This document shows, piece by piece, positions 11,850 through 24,800 of a DNA stretch of 64,000 bases (positions within the stretch are counted from its first letter, which is position 1; every line of letters begins with the position of its first letter). Source of the DNA: Atherix ibis (Eukaryota; Arthropoda; Insecta; Diptera; Athericidae); contig OY282605.1 of assembly GCA_958298945.1 (NCBI GenBank), forward strand, positions 9,199,811-9,263,810. The letters run 5' to 3'. The translations under genes were made by a program, and so were the position numbers. The notes under the pieces were generated by a model, which searched no databases, was not told where the DNA came from, and saw only the letters and a program-made list of their open reading frames with translations.

Positions 11850-12930
11850 ATTTTTACGGCTCAAGCTTTGGAATTTATGCTCGAACATGTTGGACGAACA
11901 CATTTCCCTCGATCGATTATGTTCGAGACGTGCAGAATATGGAAAATTGCTTGAATTGTGTAATTGCGTTAAATTGTAGACACTTAACCATTTTTGACAA
12001 CGAGCTCGAACATGCTGCTCGAAAAAAAATTTTCATTCGAGCAGTTCGTTCGTGCGCGAACATAATTGCAATTTTGACATTTTGCGGTGTGATTTCTGTG
12101 CACCAAGTCCACCACTCCATCCGTAGAGACGCATGTACAAACCAGTATCGTGCCACTATTTCGCTTCGCGGTTAGCACCACTGCTTCCGGCAGCATTCTT
12201 CCCCACCACTTTGACGAACGTAGGTTTTTCTATTTTACCCTAAGATCTGGGACTTTGTCTCATCCGTCCAGAATATATTTTTAAAGTCCTCAGCAGTTTA
12301 GGTTTGCTCGAATAAAACCAAATCCAATATTTTTTTAAATTTATTTTAAGGGCGTCGTAATAGTTTTTGAATCGCTACGTGTCCAAATAGCCTTCAATCG
12401 CCTTTTCATCATACTTAGAAATACTGTTTTGGTACGATTTTTATTTAATTCTAACCGAAATTTGAGGTGCTGTGTAAAGCTACGATTACCCCTTTTGAGA
12501 AATATTCGAATTTTAGGAAAAATTGTCCATTTTTTCAGCTTAAGCTGTGCACGAACCTGTTGGACGAACATCTTTCACTCGATCGATTATGTTCAAGAAG
12601 CACAGAATAGAGAAAATTGCTCGATTGGTGTAATTACTTTTTATTTAATTCTAATCTTTTGAGAAATATTCGAATATTCGGAAAAATCGTGCATTTTTAC
12701 GGCTCAAGCGGTGTTCGAACATGTTAGACGAACACTTTCCCCTCGATCAATTATGTTCGAGACGCGCAAAATATGTAAAAATTTATGTAAAAGTGTAATC
12801 GCCTTAAATTGTAGGGCATTTTTAACAACGAGCTCCAAAAAAAAAACAAATGTTTCCATTCGACCAGCTTGTTCGTGCGCGAACATAATTGAAATTTTGA
12901 CATTTCGCATTGTGATTTGTGTGAAGAATA
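11850..12930. repeat. Three copies of a short dispersed repeat
   Basis: Related segments lie at about 11850-12100, 12440-12640 (truncated) and 12640-12930. Shared phrases in order: TTTTTACGGCTCAAGC, GTTGGACGAACA, CTCGATCGATTATGTTC, GAGCTCGAACATG or similar, then TTCGTGCGCGAACATAATTG and TTTTGACATTT. Copy 1 contains a perfect 9 bp inverted repeat, CTGCTCGAA (12015-12023) and TTCGAGCAG (12036-12044). Open frames on both strands are unsupported. A non-autonomous DNA element is likely, but its ends are not defined. Sequence at 12100-12250 is not shared among copies. Confidence 0.7.
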
Positions 12931-13194
12931 TTTCTGTCATTTGTTTTGATTTGTCGGTTGTTTGGACAAAATGTCCAAAAATATACTGTTCAGCGATTGA
13001 AGTGACGTTGAATTGCCCAGTCTAGCCATTGGCGTATTTTGTTTACGTGATCGAAATCATTTTGCCAAGGCAGTGAAAATTGCTGTACAATTTCTGCTCG
13101 AAATACACCATCCTTACGCGAAGGTTAGTGGGAGGCACGAGAAAGGTTGGGAGTGAGCAGTTCTCTTGACTATCTCGGTCTGAGAGGTAGTATT

Positions 13195-13895
13195 TTGGAT
13201 GTGAGACTCGCTGCAACTTTCAAAAGCAATTCACCATTCGTCGCCGTTCACAGTCATTGGGATTGTGTTACCCGACTATGTGGACGATTTTACGCAAGGA
13301 CCTTGGTCTGAAAGAGAACGACCTGTCAAAGCGTAGAATTTTCTGCGACTGGCCCTTAGAACAACTTCAGGGATATCCGTTCTTTCACGAAGCTCATTTT
13401 TGGTTGAATGGAAAAATTGTTGCATTTGGTCTGATGAACAATAACAGGCAAAACAAGAACTGCGATTGCACCCAAAAAATGCACTGTTTGGTTCGGTTAT
13501 AGGGACTGTGGAATCATCGGTCCGTATTTATTTTCAGATGACGCAGTTCGCAACGTTATCGTTATCGCTTGATGATTTCGAACTTGTTTTTGGCCAAAAT
13601 ACAAGAACTGCATCTTTTCGACATGAGGTTTCAACTACAAGCCACACAGCACGTGAAGCAATGGACATGTTGAGAGATGAGTTCGGTGAGCAATTTATCT
13701 CACGTTTCGGACCGGTGTGTTGGCCAGCTAGATCATGCGATTTGACACCTCTTTGAAGACAACATTACACTTTTTATTAGCGAGATACCAGTCGCAAGAT
13801 ACTCGAAAAAGTGCTTTAAAATTAGATCTCTCGCATGGATCACTTAAAACGTAGTCGTGACTAACATTTACATGAAATAATCCTTAAAAACTAAA
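13195..13895 (+). pseudogene. Tc1/mariner transposase remnant (family A, copy 1)
   Basis: A broken transposase reads from a helix-turn-helix block (IRRRSQSLGLCYPTMW, then TILRKDLGL near 13285) through KRRIFCDWPLEQLQ to FHEAHFWLNG (13386-13415). That last block is the FSDEAHF motif with the first catalytic Asp lost. After a frame change near 13470 it continues as SHTAREAMDMLRDEFGEQ and SRFGPVCWPARSCDLTPL, ending in a stop at 13756 where the third catalytic Asp is expected. The tail MDHLKRSRD, stop, HLHEIILKN lies at 13835-13893. The second Asp is also replaced. The spacing from its position to the expected third Asp is 41 residues, fitting the D41D (rosa-type) subgroup by family knowledge. Dead copy, with a C-terminal deletion of the DYFLWG region. 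Confidence 0.88.
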
Positions 13896-14780
13896 TGGCA
13901 AACATTGATTTATCGATTCAAATAAATAATTTCATACACTTTTGCAATTTTTCCCTGTATTTTTGGAAATTTAAAAACCAAACACTTAAACTTGTCAATT
14001 TCTGACACAATTTACAGTAGCGCCGTGTCGGAATTGTGCTCCAACCATAAGGGTTATTTAAAATACACAAGAAGAAAAAATGAAAAATAAAAACAAATCT
14101 GAGTAAAAGCATTAAAAAATTATTTTAAAATAAAATCAATTTAATGTAATGTGTAGAAAATTCAATATTACGTGTCCGTGTCATTTGGGGGCAAGTGATT
14201 GCGTCAGCCTCCAAAATGATCAGTCATCGTGAGTGGTTAAGTTCATGTGGAAGAAATGTAATCTATACCAATGGTCATTGGTGTGTATGTGTTTTTTTTC
14301 AAAAATAAAAAAAATAATAATAGAAGAAGAAAAAAACAAATTTAACGAACAAAAACATCGAATCTGTCAGATAAAGAAAAATTTCAAATCTTTCTAAGCT
14401 GTTTCCACATCCAATTTGAGGTTATGTACATCCATACACCTGAGTTGTTCGTCATGTGTTTTTTTTTCTCTCTTTGTAATCTAATTTTTTTTTCATATTT
14501 AAACGATAGTTTGGAAAGCTAGCCGACCATATGCGCGTGATAAATCAATTTTCAATTTTGATCGATTGCTTTTTTCGTTTTTTTTTATCTTTCGCTCTCT
14601 TCATCTTTTCAATCATCAACACATTCTCCGCCATCTTAAAACTTAATTTTCCACACTAAGAAATATTCCCAATCGAACGCACACAGCCAAACCAGACACA
14701 TAATGCTCAGAAAAAAATATTATTTTTCTTTACATTTTTCATAATTTATTTTGTATTCGCCGAGATTTGAGCGCAATAAA
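13896..14780. other. A/T-rich spacer
   Basis: No gene or element recognised. The 64-codon minus frame at 13918-14112 has no motif. One CGCCATCT motif lies at 14629-14636. Confidence 0.5.
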
Positions 14781-15340
14781 AACAATAACAATTTATGAAA
14801 ACATCGCTTCTCTCACTTCAGCGCACCGGAGATGGAGAGTTTTTGTTCCATTGTCACGACGTTCCCCTTTCGAATATCGTCGTTGACCTATGCTTGGAGC
14901 TCTGTTGCTCGTTACCAGCGCAACCTTTGTTTTTTTTTTTTTTTTTGATGGCCGTAAATTTTCTCTTTGAATTATTGTATGCGCTTTTATGACTGTGTGT
15001 GCATTTGTGTGTGTGCGAATGATTTTCTGGTGTGAAGCTTACGAAATAGAGCCAGGTTGAAAAGTGTGACTCAGAGGGTCGCGCCACAGTCACCGTGCTC
15101 AGTGATTGTGAATTGTTAATGTTGAAGTAAGATAGCCATAATAATATTATTGTTTCGTTTCGTTCGCTCTGCTATGGTAAAACGTGTACTCAATTCAGCT
15201 GTTCACGGCGATTGATTTGACGTGAGCGTTGTCGAGGCCAACGTTCCCCATACACCAAAACGGGTGTGTTTCCGTTCATTTGAAAATGCATTCATTCAGT
15301 TGGAGAAATTTTAATCGGTTTGCGTTTTTTTTTTGTATTG
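14780..15340. other. G+C-elevated patch, unidentified
   Basis: This patch is richer in G+C and CpG than its surroundings, with a 65-codon plus frame (14795-14992) and a 79-codon minus frame (14854-15093) that share a T16 tract and no known motif. It could be regulatory or an untranslated exon; nothing decides between these. Confidence 0.3.
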
Positions 15341-15396
15341 CTATGCTTTTTGCCCTTCCTATAATTTTATAATAATTACAATTTTTTGTTTGTTAA

Positions 15397-15428
15397 GTTG
15401 TTGTTGTTGTTGTTGTTATTGTTGTTTT
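15397..15428. repeat. TTG microsatellite
   Basis: A run of TTG triplets with one TTA interruption. Read on the minus strand it gives the poly-Asn stretch seen in an otherwise unsupported frame. Confidence 0.95.
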
Positions 15429-15754
15429 GAATGACGGGAAACTTAAATTCATACAAAAATTTTAGCATAGAAAACTGATTGTAATTTTCTTCTCTGTTTT
15501 TTTTTTGATTTATTATTGTTCGAAATGAAATTTGCTCAATTTTCAAAAAAAAAAATGGCTGCCTAATGGCAAACATAATAAAGTCTTCAATTTACAAATA
15601 AATAATCGATTATATTTGTTACGTTTTAATAAATATGAACTAAGGAAAAATCAATTTTGATTTTGGAGATATTCTATGTGATTAATTGCGTATTTTGGAA
15701 AGTATACAGCCCTGTCATATAACAGCTGTCAAGCATATATGTCATAAAAGGCGG

Positions 15755-17215
15755 CATTTTGTTAGTTTATGATTGGCCATTTTGTATTATTAGTCAAAAA
15801 GACTATGAAATGAGCAAAAGATATATTGATTGGGTGATGGAACAACAGGATTTGGATACTGGTTTTTCAAATAAATTTTCTTCAACTACGATGAGGCTCA
15901 TTTCTAGCTTGGTGGAGGTGTCAATAAACAAAATTTTTTTTACGGGGCTCTAAAAATCGACAAGTGACTATTGAAAAGCCAATGTATCGGTAAAAACTGA
16001 ATGTTTTAAAAGTGAATTTTAGTCTAAACATAATTTTTTTGAGAATGCAAAGGGAAAGAATTCTATCGTCAGTTTTGAATGTTATTGCCGTATAATAACT
16101 GACTTGTTTTGTTGCCATAAGTTTAAGATTTCAATCAGGACAATATGTGGTTCAATAAGACACGAGAAATATTGCGTTTATTATGGGAAAAATCATGAGC
16201 ATACATTATTTTGAGATTTAGCCTCTAAGATTATGTAGTTTAGCTCTGCTAGACGTTTTGTTGTGATGCTACGCAAAATGTTCGTTTTTACGCTGGCAAT
16301 CTTCAAACTTAAGAGGATTTATTAATCCTTATCTGCAAAAAATTGTCGAATTATTGCCTGAAATGTGCAAACAAATTATCAGAAAAAACCTCAAAAGAAT
16401 TGAGTCCTGCAAAAAGTCACGTGGTGGCCATTTCAATGATAATATATTACTTTTTTTTTATCTGAAGTTCAAGACTAATTTACACCATATGCGGTTTTAA
16501 CAAAACGGCACCAAAAGCCACACAATATAATAAATTTTGGACGTGTAATTTCTTCTAAATTTGGAGATGTCAATTGGCCTTTAAGATCGTGTGATTTGAC
16601 GACGTTGGGTTTTTTATTGTGAGGGTTCGCGAAAGACCGTGTTTACGCAGACAATTCGCAAACTTTGGAGCATTACAAAATCAACATCTGTCAAATAGTG
16701 GACAAAATACAACCTGAAATCTGCGAAAAATTTCATTAAAAATTACCTTAAAAATGTATCGAGTCTGGCAAGGAATATTGTGGCGGCCATTTTAATGATA
16801 ATATTACTTTTTTTTTACCTGAACTTCGACTTAATCAAGATTTAATTTCGACCCTGTGTGGCTTAAACAAAACGGCACCACAAGCCATATATTATAAAAA
16901 ATTTTGGCTTTATTGCACAAAAAGACCTTAGCACGCGTAATTGCGAGAATTTGGTAAAGCCGATTGGCCTTCATGATCGTACCATTTGACGCAGTTGGAT
17001 TTTTTTCTTGTGGGCCTTTATGAAAGGTGGTGTTTATGCAGACTTTTGAGGGTAAAAAATCACCATCTGTCAAATAATGAACAAATTACAGTTCGAAATA
17101 TGCGGAAAAGGTCGAATTACAATCTGAAATATCCGAAAAAAACATTAAAAGGAACCTTAAATAGATCATTCCTCCAAGAAGTATTGTGGTGGATATTTGA
17201 ATAATGTCTAATAAT
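15755..17215 (+). pseudogene. Transposase remnant, C-terminus triplicated (family A, copy 2)
   Basis: The first block reads RYIDWVMEQQDLD at 15800-15860, then in another frame NYDEAHF followed by a stop, with VNKQN and LKID, the family's FSDEAHFxLxGYVNKQNCR region. Three C-terminal segments then follow in direct order. They end at about 16445 (CKKSRGGHFNDN), 16810 (same block, decayed) and 17210. Segments 2 and 3 each restart at the WFKQNGT-like second-Asp block (16495-16520 and 16865-16890, with Asp changed to Asn) and pass through the CDLT.LDFFLW block (16595 and 16980) to the tail. The unit is about 360-380 bp. Many stops; not functional. Confidence 0.85.
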
Positions 17216-19330
17216 CGCAACCAGATGTCACTTTTGGCTGAAATCTTCAAAATTGGAACGATGACGTTTCAAAAATGAGTTTTTTCAAGGACTTTATTGA
17301 ATTTGTTTAGAGAATTATTTTGAAAATATACACTAAACAAATAGAATTTTTTTCTCGATTACGTTCCATAAATTTTAAACCAAACAAAATTGATAACTTA
17401 AAGAAAATTATAAATACAAAATAATTTACCTTCGATTTTTATAGTATAAGAAATAAAAACAAAAACAACCAATAAAAAAAATGGCAAAAATTCAAATTAA
17501 ATAATTTATTTATAAATTAAGGGGAAATCGTTTTTTTTTCTTCTTTCAAATAAATACCATAACAAGGTTGAGTGAAAAATTCAGCATGGAAATTTTAATA
17601 TATTATCTGTCATACAGCAAATTTTATTCAATATGTAAATATGTAAATTTTATTATACAATTTTCTAAGTAAATTTTTAGATTTTACCATAAACTAAATA
17701 AATAATAAAATAAATTTCAAATTAGGATGAAACAATGGACGTTGAACCGTTTTTTATTTATTATTACTACTTACGCCATCTGCATTTATTTGTTTTGTCA
17801 ACGATGTGAAAATCGTTATTTTGAATTAGAATTTTAAATTTTGAATTTTAAATTTTCGATTTTGAGAATAAGAAGAAATTTTTTGCATATTTTTTTTTTG
17901 ATCTTCTCTAAATAAGAATTTTATCAAAGGAAATTTAAATAATTATTAAATTTTTTTGCTTCTATGCTTTGACGTTTACACTATTTTTACCTTGTACGAG
18001 TTAAAAGGTAGACGCTTGGAAATTGTTTATAACAAATTTATTATTATTATTATTACTATAATATTTGGAAAAAAGCAAATTCAGTTCAATAAACTCTGCC
18101 AAATATTTTTGTTTCGAATTTCAAAGTTTCTACAAAGTGCCATAATACCGAAGAAAATATTTTTTAATTTAAGTAAAATTTAGATTTTTTCCCCCCTTTC
18201 GCCACATAGTCAAATTACGTTAGTGCATAATTTTTATACTTAGTAAATTTATAGTATTTTTCAGCTCTAGTTACAAAAGCCTTTGAAAACTATACAAAAA
18301 AGTTAGGCGTAGTCGTGAAAAATAAAAAGGAACAAAAAATAATATTTTCTTATTACTTCGAAATGATTGATATTTTGACAGAAATTTTGTTTATTTTCTG
18401 ACAGCATCTCCTCCTCACAAAGTACTTTTTCGCACCACTAAATTTACGCTACAACAATTTTCAAAACTTGTAGGCATTAATTAACCGTAAATCTCTTACG
18501 TTCAAAATTACCAGTACTTAATTGATGGCTATTTTTCGTATTCTATATTTGCATATCGAAATACTTATTTTCCACTAGTTGATTTTCGAGTATCTATTTA
18601 AAATAAAAGGAAACAAAAGAAATTTAATAAAAACCACATCTCAGAACTGGGTTGAGGGATGATAGGTGGGGAGGGTCTAAAAGTGTTTGTTTTCAAAGCA
18701 ATTAAGATTGACTGTTAAAATTGTGCAAATGTAAACTTTTCCAAGAAAAACAACAAAAAAAAAATCATAAAATATTTCACCCTCACTCGTGGTGGTATAG
18801 CTGTCAAAATATAATTTTTCATAGTCCTCGAAACTGGGTCATTGTAAACAAATAAATAATAATAGATCGGACAGGAAATAGTTATTGTATGTTGAGTTGA
18901 ATTAAGAAAAATAAGAAACCTTAGCGAAAAATACAATAACAGGAAAAAATATTATACGATTTTTGAATAGATTAAAATTTTTTTAAGGCCTTTCAAAAAA
19001 TACCATTAATATTGATTTTTCATGAAAAAAGAAGGTTTTTATTTTTGTTAATATTATTAATTTTTTTTTTGTACTCAAATTTTCCCCCAATAATGTTATT
19101 GTATTTATATTGAAATCTTTTGTTTAAAAAAAAAAAGAATTTAGAACGTCTTCTTTGTCAGATTTAAAATGTCGGATTAAAAATGTCAAATGTCACAACG
19201 CCTAGTTTTTTTTATGCAAGAAACAAAATTTGAACTTTTATGCAATTTGCGCTTAGGAAAGTATAGTTAAATAAAATATATTTTAAATTCAGATATTGAT
19301 TGGAAATTTGATTTTGTTTTATTTCTTGAG
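17216..19330. other. A/T-rich spacer with simple repeats
   Basis: Long A/T-rich stretch with an ATT microsatellite near 18036-18056. Short frames such as 17956-18183 and 18715-18936 follow base composition and have no motif. A CGCCATCT motif lies at 17774-17781. Confidence 0.5.
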
Positions 19331-19339
19331 CCTTGGCTA

Positions 19340-20000
19340 TTATGCATAAAAATAAAACATGATTCAAAATGGCCGCTAAATGACGTCTTGCAGGAATCGA
19401 TCCTTTTGAGGTAATTTTCGATGAGTTTTTTGCTCATTACTTAATGGTTGTTGGTTTTAAAATTCTACAAAGATTCAGAATTATTTGTGTAAACAAGATT
19501 TTTTGCATAACCCTATAGAAAATAGTCCGATAGTGTCAAATCGAATAGTTTTGGACGCTAATTGATATTACGAAACCTTGGAATTTTGCGTCCTGGAAAT
19601 TTTTTGTTCAACAACGTCAAAATTTGTCATGATATATGTCTTGTGGTGCCGTATTATTGAAACCACATATAGTCCAGAATAAAATTTTTCAATTCATCTA
19701 AAAAAAAAAAAAATGGCACGGCCATATTTCTCAGTTTTTTTCTTTCGTCATTGCCCTAATGACACCTTCACACTAAAATGCACAACAGACAATCACTTTT
19801 CACGAATACTATAATCACTCGTGGATTTTCAGAGCCCCACATACGGTAATTTTGGCTTGTTGATGTATTCACTGAGCGGATAATGAGGCTCTTTAAAATT
19901 ATTTTCTTCAGAATAACTGACTGTTTTAGAAAGTTTTTATAACTTATTAAGTTATATGGCAAACCTCATACTTAACATATTCTATCTTGGATAACACATA
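19340..20000 (-). pseudogene. Transposase remnant (family A, copy 3)
   Basis: Minus strand. The 64-codon frame ending at 19768 contains STSQNYRMWGSENPRVIIV, the conserved block after the first Asp (family: VNKQNYRIWGSENPRVIVE), preceded by the displaced EAHF region near 19890-19920. C-ward come a TTTCAATAATACGGCACC stretch on the plus strand (antisense of the QQDGATxHT region, ~19645-19665), the SCDLT region (~19530) and the tail (KRIDSCKTSFSGHF, ~19370-19410). Multiple stops. Order and orientation are those of one decayed element. Confidence 0.8.
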
Positions 20001-20388
20001 TATTTGACAGCTGCCAAATGACAGAACTTATCTTTTCGCACCACGAAATAGATTAACCGGTATAAAATGGTACCGAGCATACAACCCTGATGAACATCTG
20101 CTAATTTGACTGTTTTTCTTATTTTTGGTTTTTTTTTAATAAATTAAAAAATTTTTTATTAATGTTTTGTAGATTGTTACTCGTTTTTTTCTTCATATAT
20201 TTACACCAAATACCTTCTTTTTTTTGTGAAAAAATTATACGAGTGCAAAAAAAAGGTATTAAATTGGTAGACTCTCATTGTTCAATTGAATTAATCAACC
20301 TAATTAATATGTTATTCATTGTTAAATATGCAAATTTAATGGAAATATCAAAAATATATGTTTGACAGGTCTCAAATGACAGACAACC

Positions 20389-20430
20389 AGCTGTCAAACC
20401 GATATGTCATATAAGGTAGCATTGTATTTT
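20389..20430 (+). repeat. Copy of the 5' flank of family A copy 2
   Basis: CAGCTGTCAAACCGATATG and the following GTCATATAAGG match 15723-15757 at most positions. At 15.7 kb this sequence stands just before transposase homology, so it is probably part of the family's 5' end. Here no transposase follows, so it would be a terminal remnant. Confidence 0.45.
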
Positions 20431-21900
20431 GATATTTTCCATTAAGCTGTACTTTCTAAACTCCAAGTAGATAATCTTACAGAAGCAATTAAGTTAAGGT
20501 TTTGCATAAACTTTCTTAAATGAAAAGAGAAAAAAATAACTTTACTTTAAAAAAAAATCTAATTTAAAAAAGAATTGAGCACACCAGAAATAGTCGAAAG
20601 TTAATTAAAATCAAATTCTATTGTTTGTGGTTATGTGATCTGTCAAAATGTGATCTGTCAAAATTTAATACTTTTTACTTTTTTGCTTATTAAGCATTAA
20701 AACGATTTTAAATAAACTAATTTGTATCTTAGTTTTTGATCAAAAATCTGTGCAGAATTCTTAGAAATACTTTTCGCGATAATTAAACCTTAAAAGAAAG
20801 ACATTTGAGAGGTTTTTTTATTATTATCATCGATAAAGGATTGATAGCAAAATAACCGCTCGATTTCTTGATGATTATTATTGAAACTTTTCACCAAATT
20901 ATCTTTTTTTGAAAACTGCGCACCAATAATAATGACAACAACAATAATAAATAAAGAAAATTATCTTATTCTATTCAATGTTTGTGTTATATACGGAAAC
21001 GGGAAAAATAGAAATTTTCCGTTTAACCTAAAATGGGAAGATGGTTGTTGTTATGTTACGAATTAATAAGCGGAGACCTCCATTTTTACCACCGTTCATT
21101 TTCCTTCTCAACCATTATTTGCTCAAATTCTATACCAGCATTTCTCGGGTTACGACTTATCTAAGTGAAAAAAATACAATTTTAAATAATATTCCACCCT
21201 CATCGTACAAATAATGAAAATTACACTTCACACATTGAATTTGTTTTTATTTTTCATAGCCTAAATTCTATGCCATGAACATAGGGAAACTGTTTCTAGT
21301 CTCAATAAAATTATGATTGATTACAAAAATAATTAATTTCTAACAAAAAAAAATACAGCATGACTGACACGACTGTACATGATCTTGACAATTATCTAAA
21401 TAAATATATGCGCATTTATGCAAACAAACAATAACAACAAGCACAAGAATAAATAATAACCGAAATAATTGCTTTGAAAATTGAAAGGAATAGAAAATCC
21501 CCATATTCAATTCGTAAATTTGATTGTCATTGTCTTAATCAATCATGGAACAAAATCTAATTTCTGGCAAATGAAGCAATTTTTCTGTGCGGAAATAAGC
21601 TGTATCATCCTGCCCGAAAGCTCTAAATAATTGTCAAAAATAATAATAACAATTGCTCCTCAAAAAAAAAATGATTTTCTTTCTTTCAAATAGCATCTAT
21701 TGGATTTGGTTTTCCGTTACTATTTTGAAATGAAATATTTTTGTAAATGAATAATTTTTAACTACTTTAATGATTGTTGAAAATATTTTTTTTGGATTCT
21801 GTGTAAATGGGAGAAAGATGGCGGAGAAATGAAAAAAATGTTCTGCAAGAAAAAGGTGGACTTTTGGATTATATCCTGAGCATCAGGATGTCTATGTTTC
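20431..21900. other. A/T-rich spacer
   Basis: No coding frame with motif support (the 61-codon frame at 20881-21066 is unsupported). One AGATGGCG motif lies at 21816-21823. Confidence 0.5.
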
Positions 21901-24800
21901 CATAAGAAATTTCTTCTTTAAACACTTTCTACGATTATTTTCATAAAAAAATTAAATTATTTGTGCTATAAAAATATGAATAATTTTTTCCATAAAACTT
22001 TTTTACTATTTTCACGATTGTACAATATATGTTGCTAGATCAGCTTTTTTTTGCTATAAAAATTTTTTGCTATAAAACATTTTTGCTTTAAAAGAAACTT
22101 TCAAAAACTATTTGCTATAAAAGAAAATTTTTAAAAATATTTTTATTATTTATTAGTTCTAAGGATCAATAAGAGGAGACTATTTTCTATGCTGCCATAA
22201 AAATTATCTAGAAACCTTTTTCTTTAAACATTTTGTATGATTATTTTCATAAACACGCAAAAGTTTGATTTGATATTTGCTATAAAAATTTTTTGCTTTA
22301 AAAATCTTTAAAAATTATTTGCTATAAAAGAAAATTTTTAAAAATATTTTTATTATTTATTAGTCCTAAGGATCAATAAGAAAAGACTATTTTCTATGCT
22401 GCCATAAAAATTATCTAGAAACCTTTTTCTTTAAACATTTTATATGATTATTTTCATAAACACGCAAAAGTTTGATTAATTTGTTGCTATAAAAATATAA
22501 ATAATCTTTTCCATAAAACTTTTCGCAATTAATTTGAATTTTTTAATTTCTAACCATGAAAACATTTTGTTTGGCTATTTTTCAATAAATCATCTGTAAT
22601 TTTTTATACAAACAAATTTCTACAAATTGTTGCTATAAGACTTCACTGTAATTTAGGAAATAAAAATCTATCGTTTTTATTTTTTTTTAGTTTTTTCGAT
22701 AATTTTTTTTAATATTTACCATAAATGTTTACAATTATTTACTACAAAAATATTTTAAAATTTTTTTTGCTATAAAAACATTTTGCTCTAAAAAAACTCA
22801 AAATTTATTTGCTATAAAAAAAATATTAAAACATTTCTTTATTATTTATTAGTAATGGAAAATATTTAAAAAAAATATATAATAGCGATAAATACTTGAT
22901 TGTATATGGATTATTAAACTATAATATATCCAAAGACTATGTTAAAAAAAACAATAGGAATTGTTTTATAAAAATAATCAAAAAGTTTCTTGGGCGAAAA
23001 TTTTTAATGGTATATTTGAAGGTTTTTAAAATTTTCAGATTAAAAGATTTGCTGTGATTTTTTCCAAAATAATATTTTTTTTAATTTGTTCTAATTAATT
23101 AACTTTTCTATTTAAAAAAATTTATTATAACAAAAATTTCATCAATTTTTTGAGGAAAACTTGTTTTTTGGAGAACAATTATAGAAGAATAAATATTTTA
23201 ATAAACTAAGATTTTTTTAGTAATAAAAGATTTAATTTTAAAAATATTTTTAAAATTTTACTAAAAATACTAAAATACTATATTTTAGTAGTTTTACCCT
23301 TTTTTTAGTGTTAAAAATACTTTTCAAATTTTTTGCCTTAAAAATACTTTAAAACTTTTCAAATTTTTTAAAACTTTAAAAATACTTTAAAACTTTTCAA
23401 ATTTTTTGCCTTAAAAATACTTTAAAAATTTAAATAATTTTTTGCCTTATCTATTCATAATGAAAAATAATTGAAAAAAAAATTATAGCAGAAAGTTCTT
23501 GATCATCTCATAATTTTTCCAAAACTTTTTCTTCAGTTTTTGAGTCGAACTTTTTTGATGGGATAGTCGATGGTTTTTAAGATTTTCAACCTAAAAGAGT
23601 TTTTGTTATATTTTACTATACATTTTTTTTTGAGACATTTTTCACTATAAAATATTTTAAAATTTTTTGCAATAATATTTTACTAAAAAATAAAAATAAA
23701 AATTTATCTTTAAAAATAATTTTAAAGTATTTTACTCAATTTATATTGTTGATTGTAGTTTAAGATTTTAACCTGAAAGAGTTTACCATAAAAAAATTCC
23801 ATAAATTTTTTGAGGACGACTTTGTTTTTTGGAAAGTTTTTTTACTATAAAATAATTTAAAATTTTTTGCTATAATATTTTACTATACAAATTTAATTCC
23901 TATAAAAATATTTTTATAATTTATTTATTTATATTTTTTTTTTTACATTTATTTTCCGAAAAAAAGGATCTATCCCATAAAAATGTTGCGACTCACAGTC
24001 ATTGTGTTTTGCCATAACTTCTCTACATTTTTTTAAACAAAATAATTTAAAAAAATGTGTTCTATAAATACAGTCAAAAATTTGTTTGGCGGAAATTTTT
24101 GATGGGATAGATTATAGCTTTTAAAAGTGCACCAATTTTGTTCCATGATTTTTTCTTTTCCAATTTTCAGCAATAAACATTTTATGTGATTTTTTCCATA
24201 CTGAAATGTTTATTGTTGTTTTTATAATTAATTGCTGTATTTAATTTCTTAGAAAGTGTGCACATAAAAAAAACTCTATCATATTATAAATAAAGGAACA
24301 ATTAATTTACTATAAATAAAGGAAAAAAAACTATTTTTTACTATAAAATAGTTATTAAATCCTTTTTATTAATATTTGTTATTGCAAAAGTTTTTCACTA
24401 TCTGTTGCCATAAAAATATTTTAACTACTTTTTCTATAATATTATTTATTTCTTAAAAACGGAATTGTATTTTTTTAAACCGACGATTTTTCAACAAATC
24501 TTTATATATACTCCTATAAAATTTTTTAAATAAAATCTTTGAAGAATTCTGCATAAATATTATCGGCTAAGAAAGTACTTTTTTCTCACTATAGAGTTTT
24601 TGTTATTTATTTTTTTACCAAAATTTTTATAGATTTTTTTTTACCATAAAAATTTGAATAAATGAAGTTTTAGATGATTTTTAAAAAAAAAATATTTTTT
24701 ACTATAAAAATATTTTGACCATTATTTTCGGCAAATTTTTACTATAAAAAAATTGAAGTTTTTTTTTAAACTGTAGAAAACTTTATATTTTTTTTATATT
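21900..24800. repeat. Decayed A/T array with recurrent GCTATAAAA or ACTATAAAA
   Basis: The phrases TTTGCTATAAAA, TTTACTATAAAA and TGCCATAAAAAT recur many times with A/T-rich linkers, suggesting an old tandem array. The clearest part is a 207 bp duplication (see 22062-22490). No coding potential seen. Confidence 0.7.
22062..22490. repeat. 207 bp tandem duplication
   Basis: The phrase GCTATAAAAGAAAATTTTT begins at 22114 and again at 22321. It is followed in both by ATTATTTATTAGT(T/C)CTAAGG, CTATTTTCTATGCTGCCATA and CATAAACACGCAAAAGTTTG. The copies differ at few positions, so this duplication is younger than the surrounding array. Confidence 0.93.

Noticed and set aside
15280..15310. Arthropod core promoter (TTCAGTTGG initiator)
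   Set aside because: A TCAGT initiator match exists, but no downstream element at the right distance and no gene follows.
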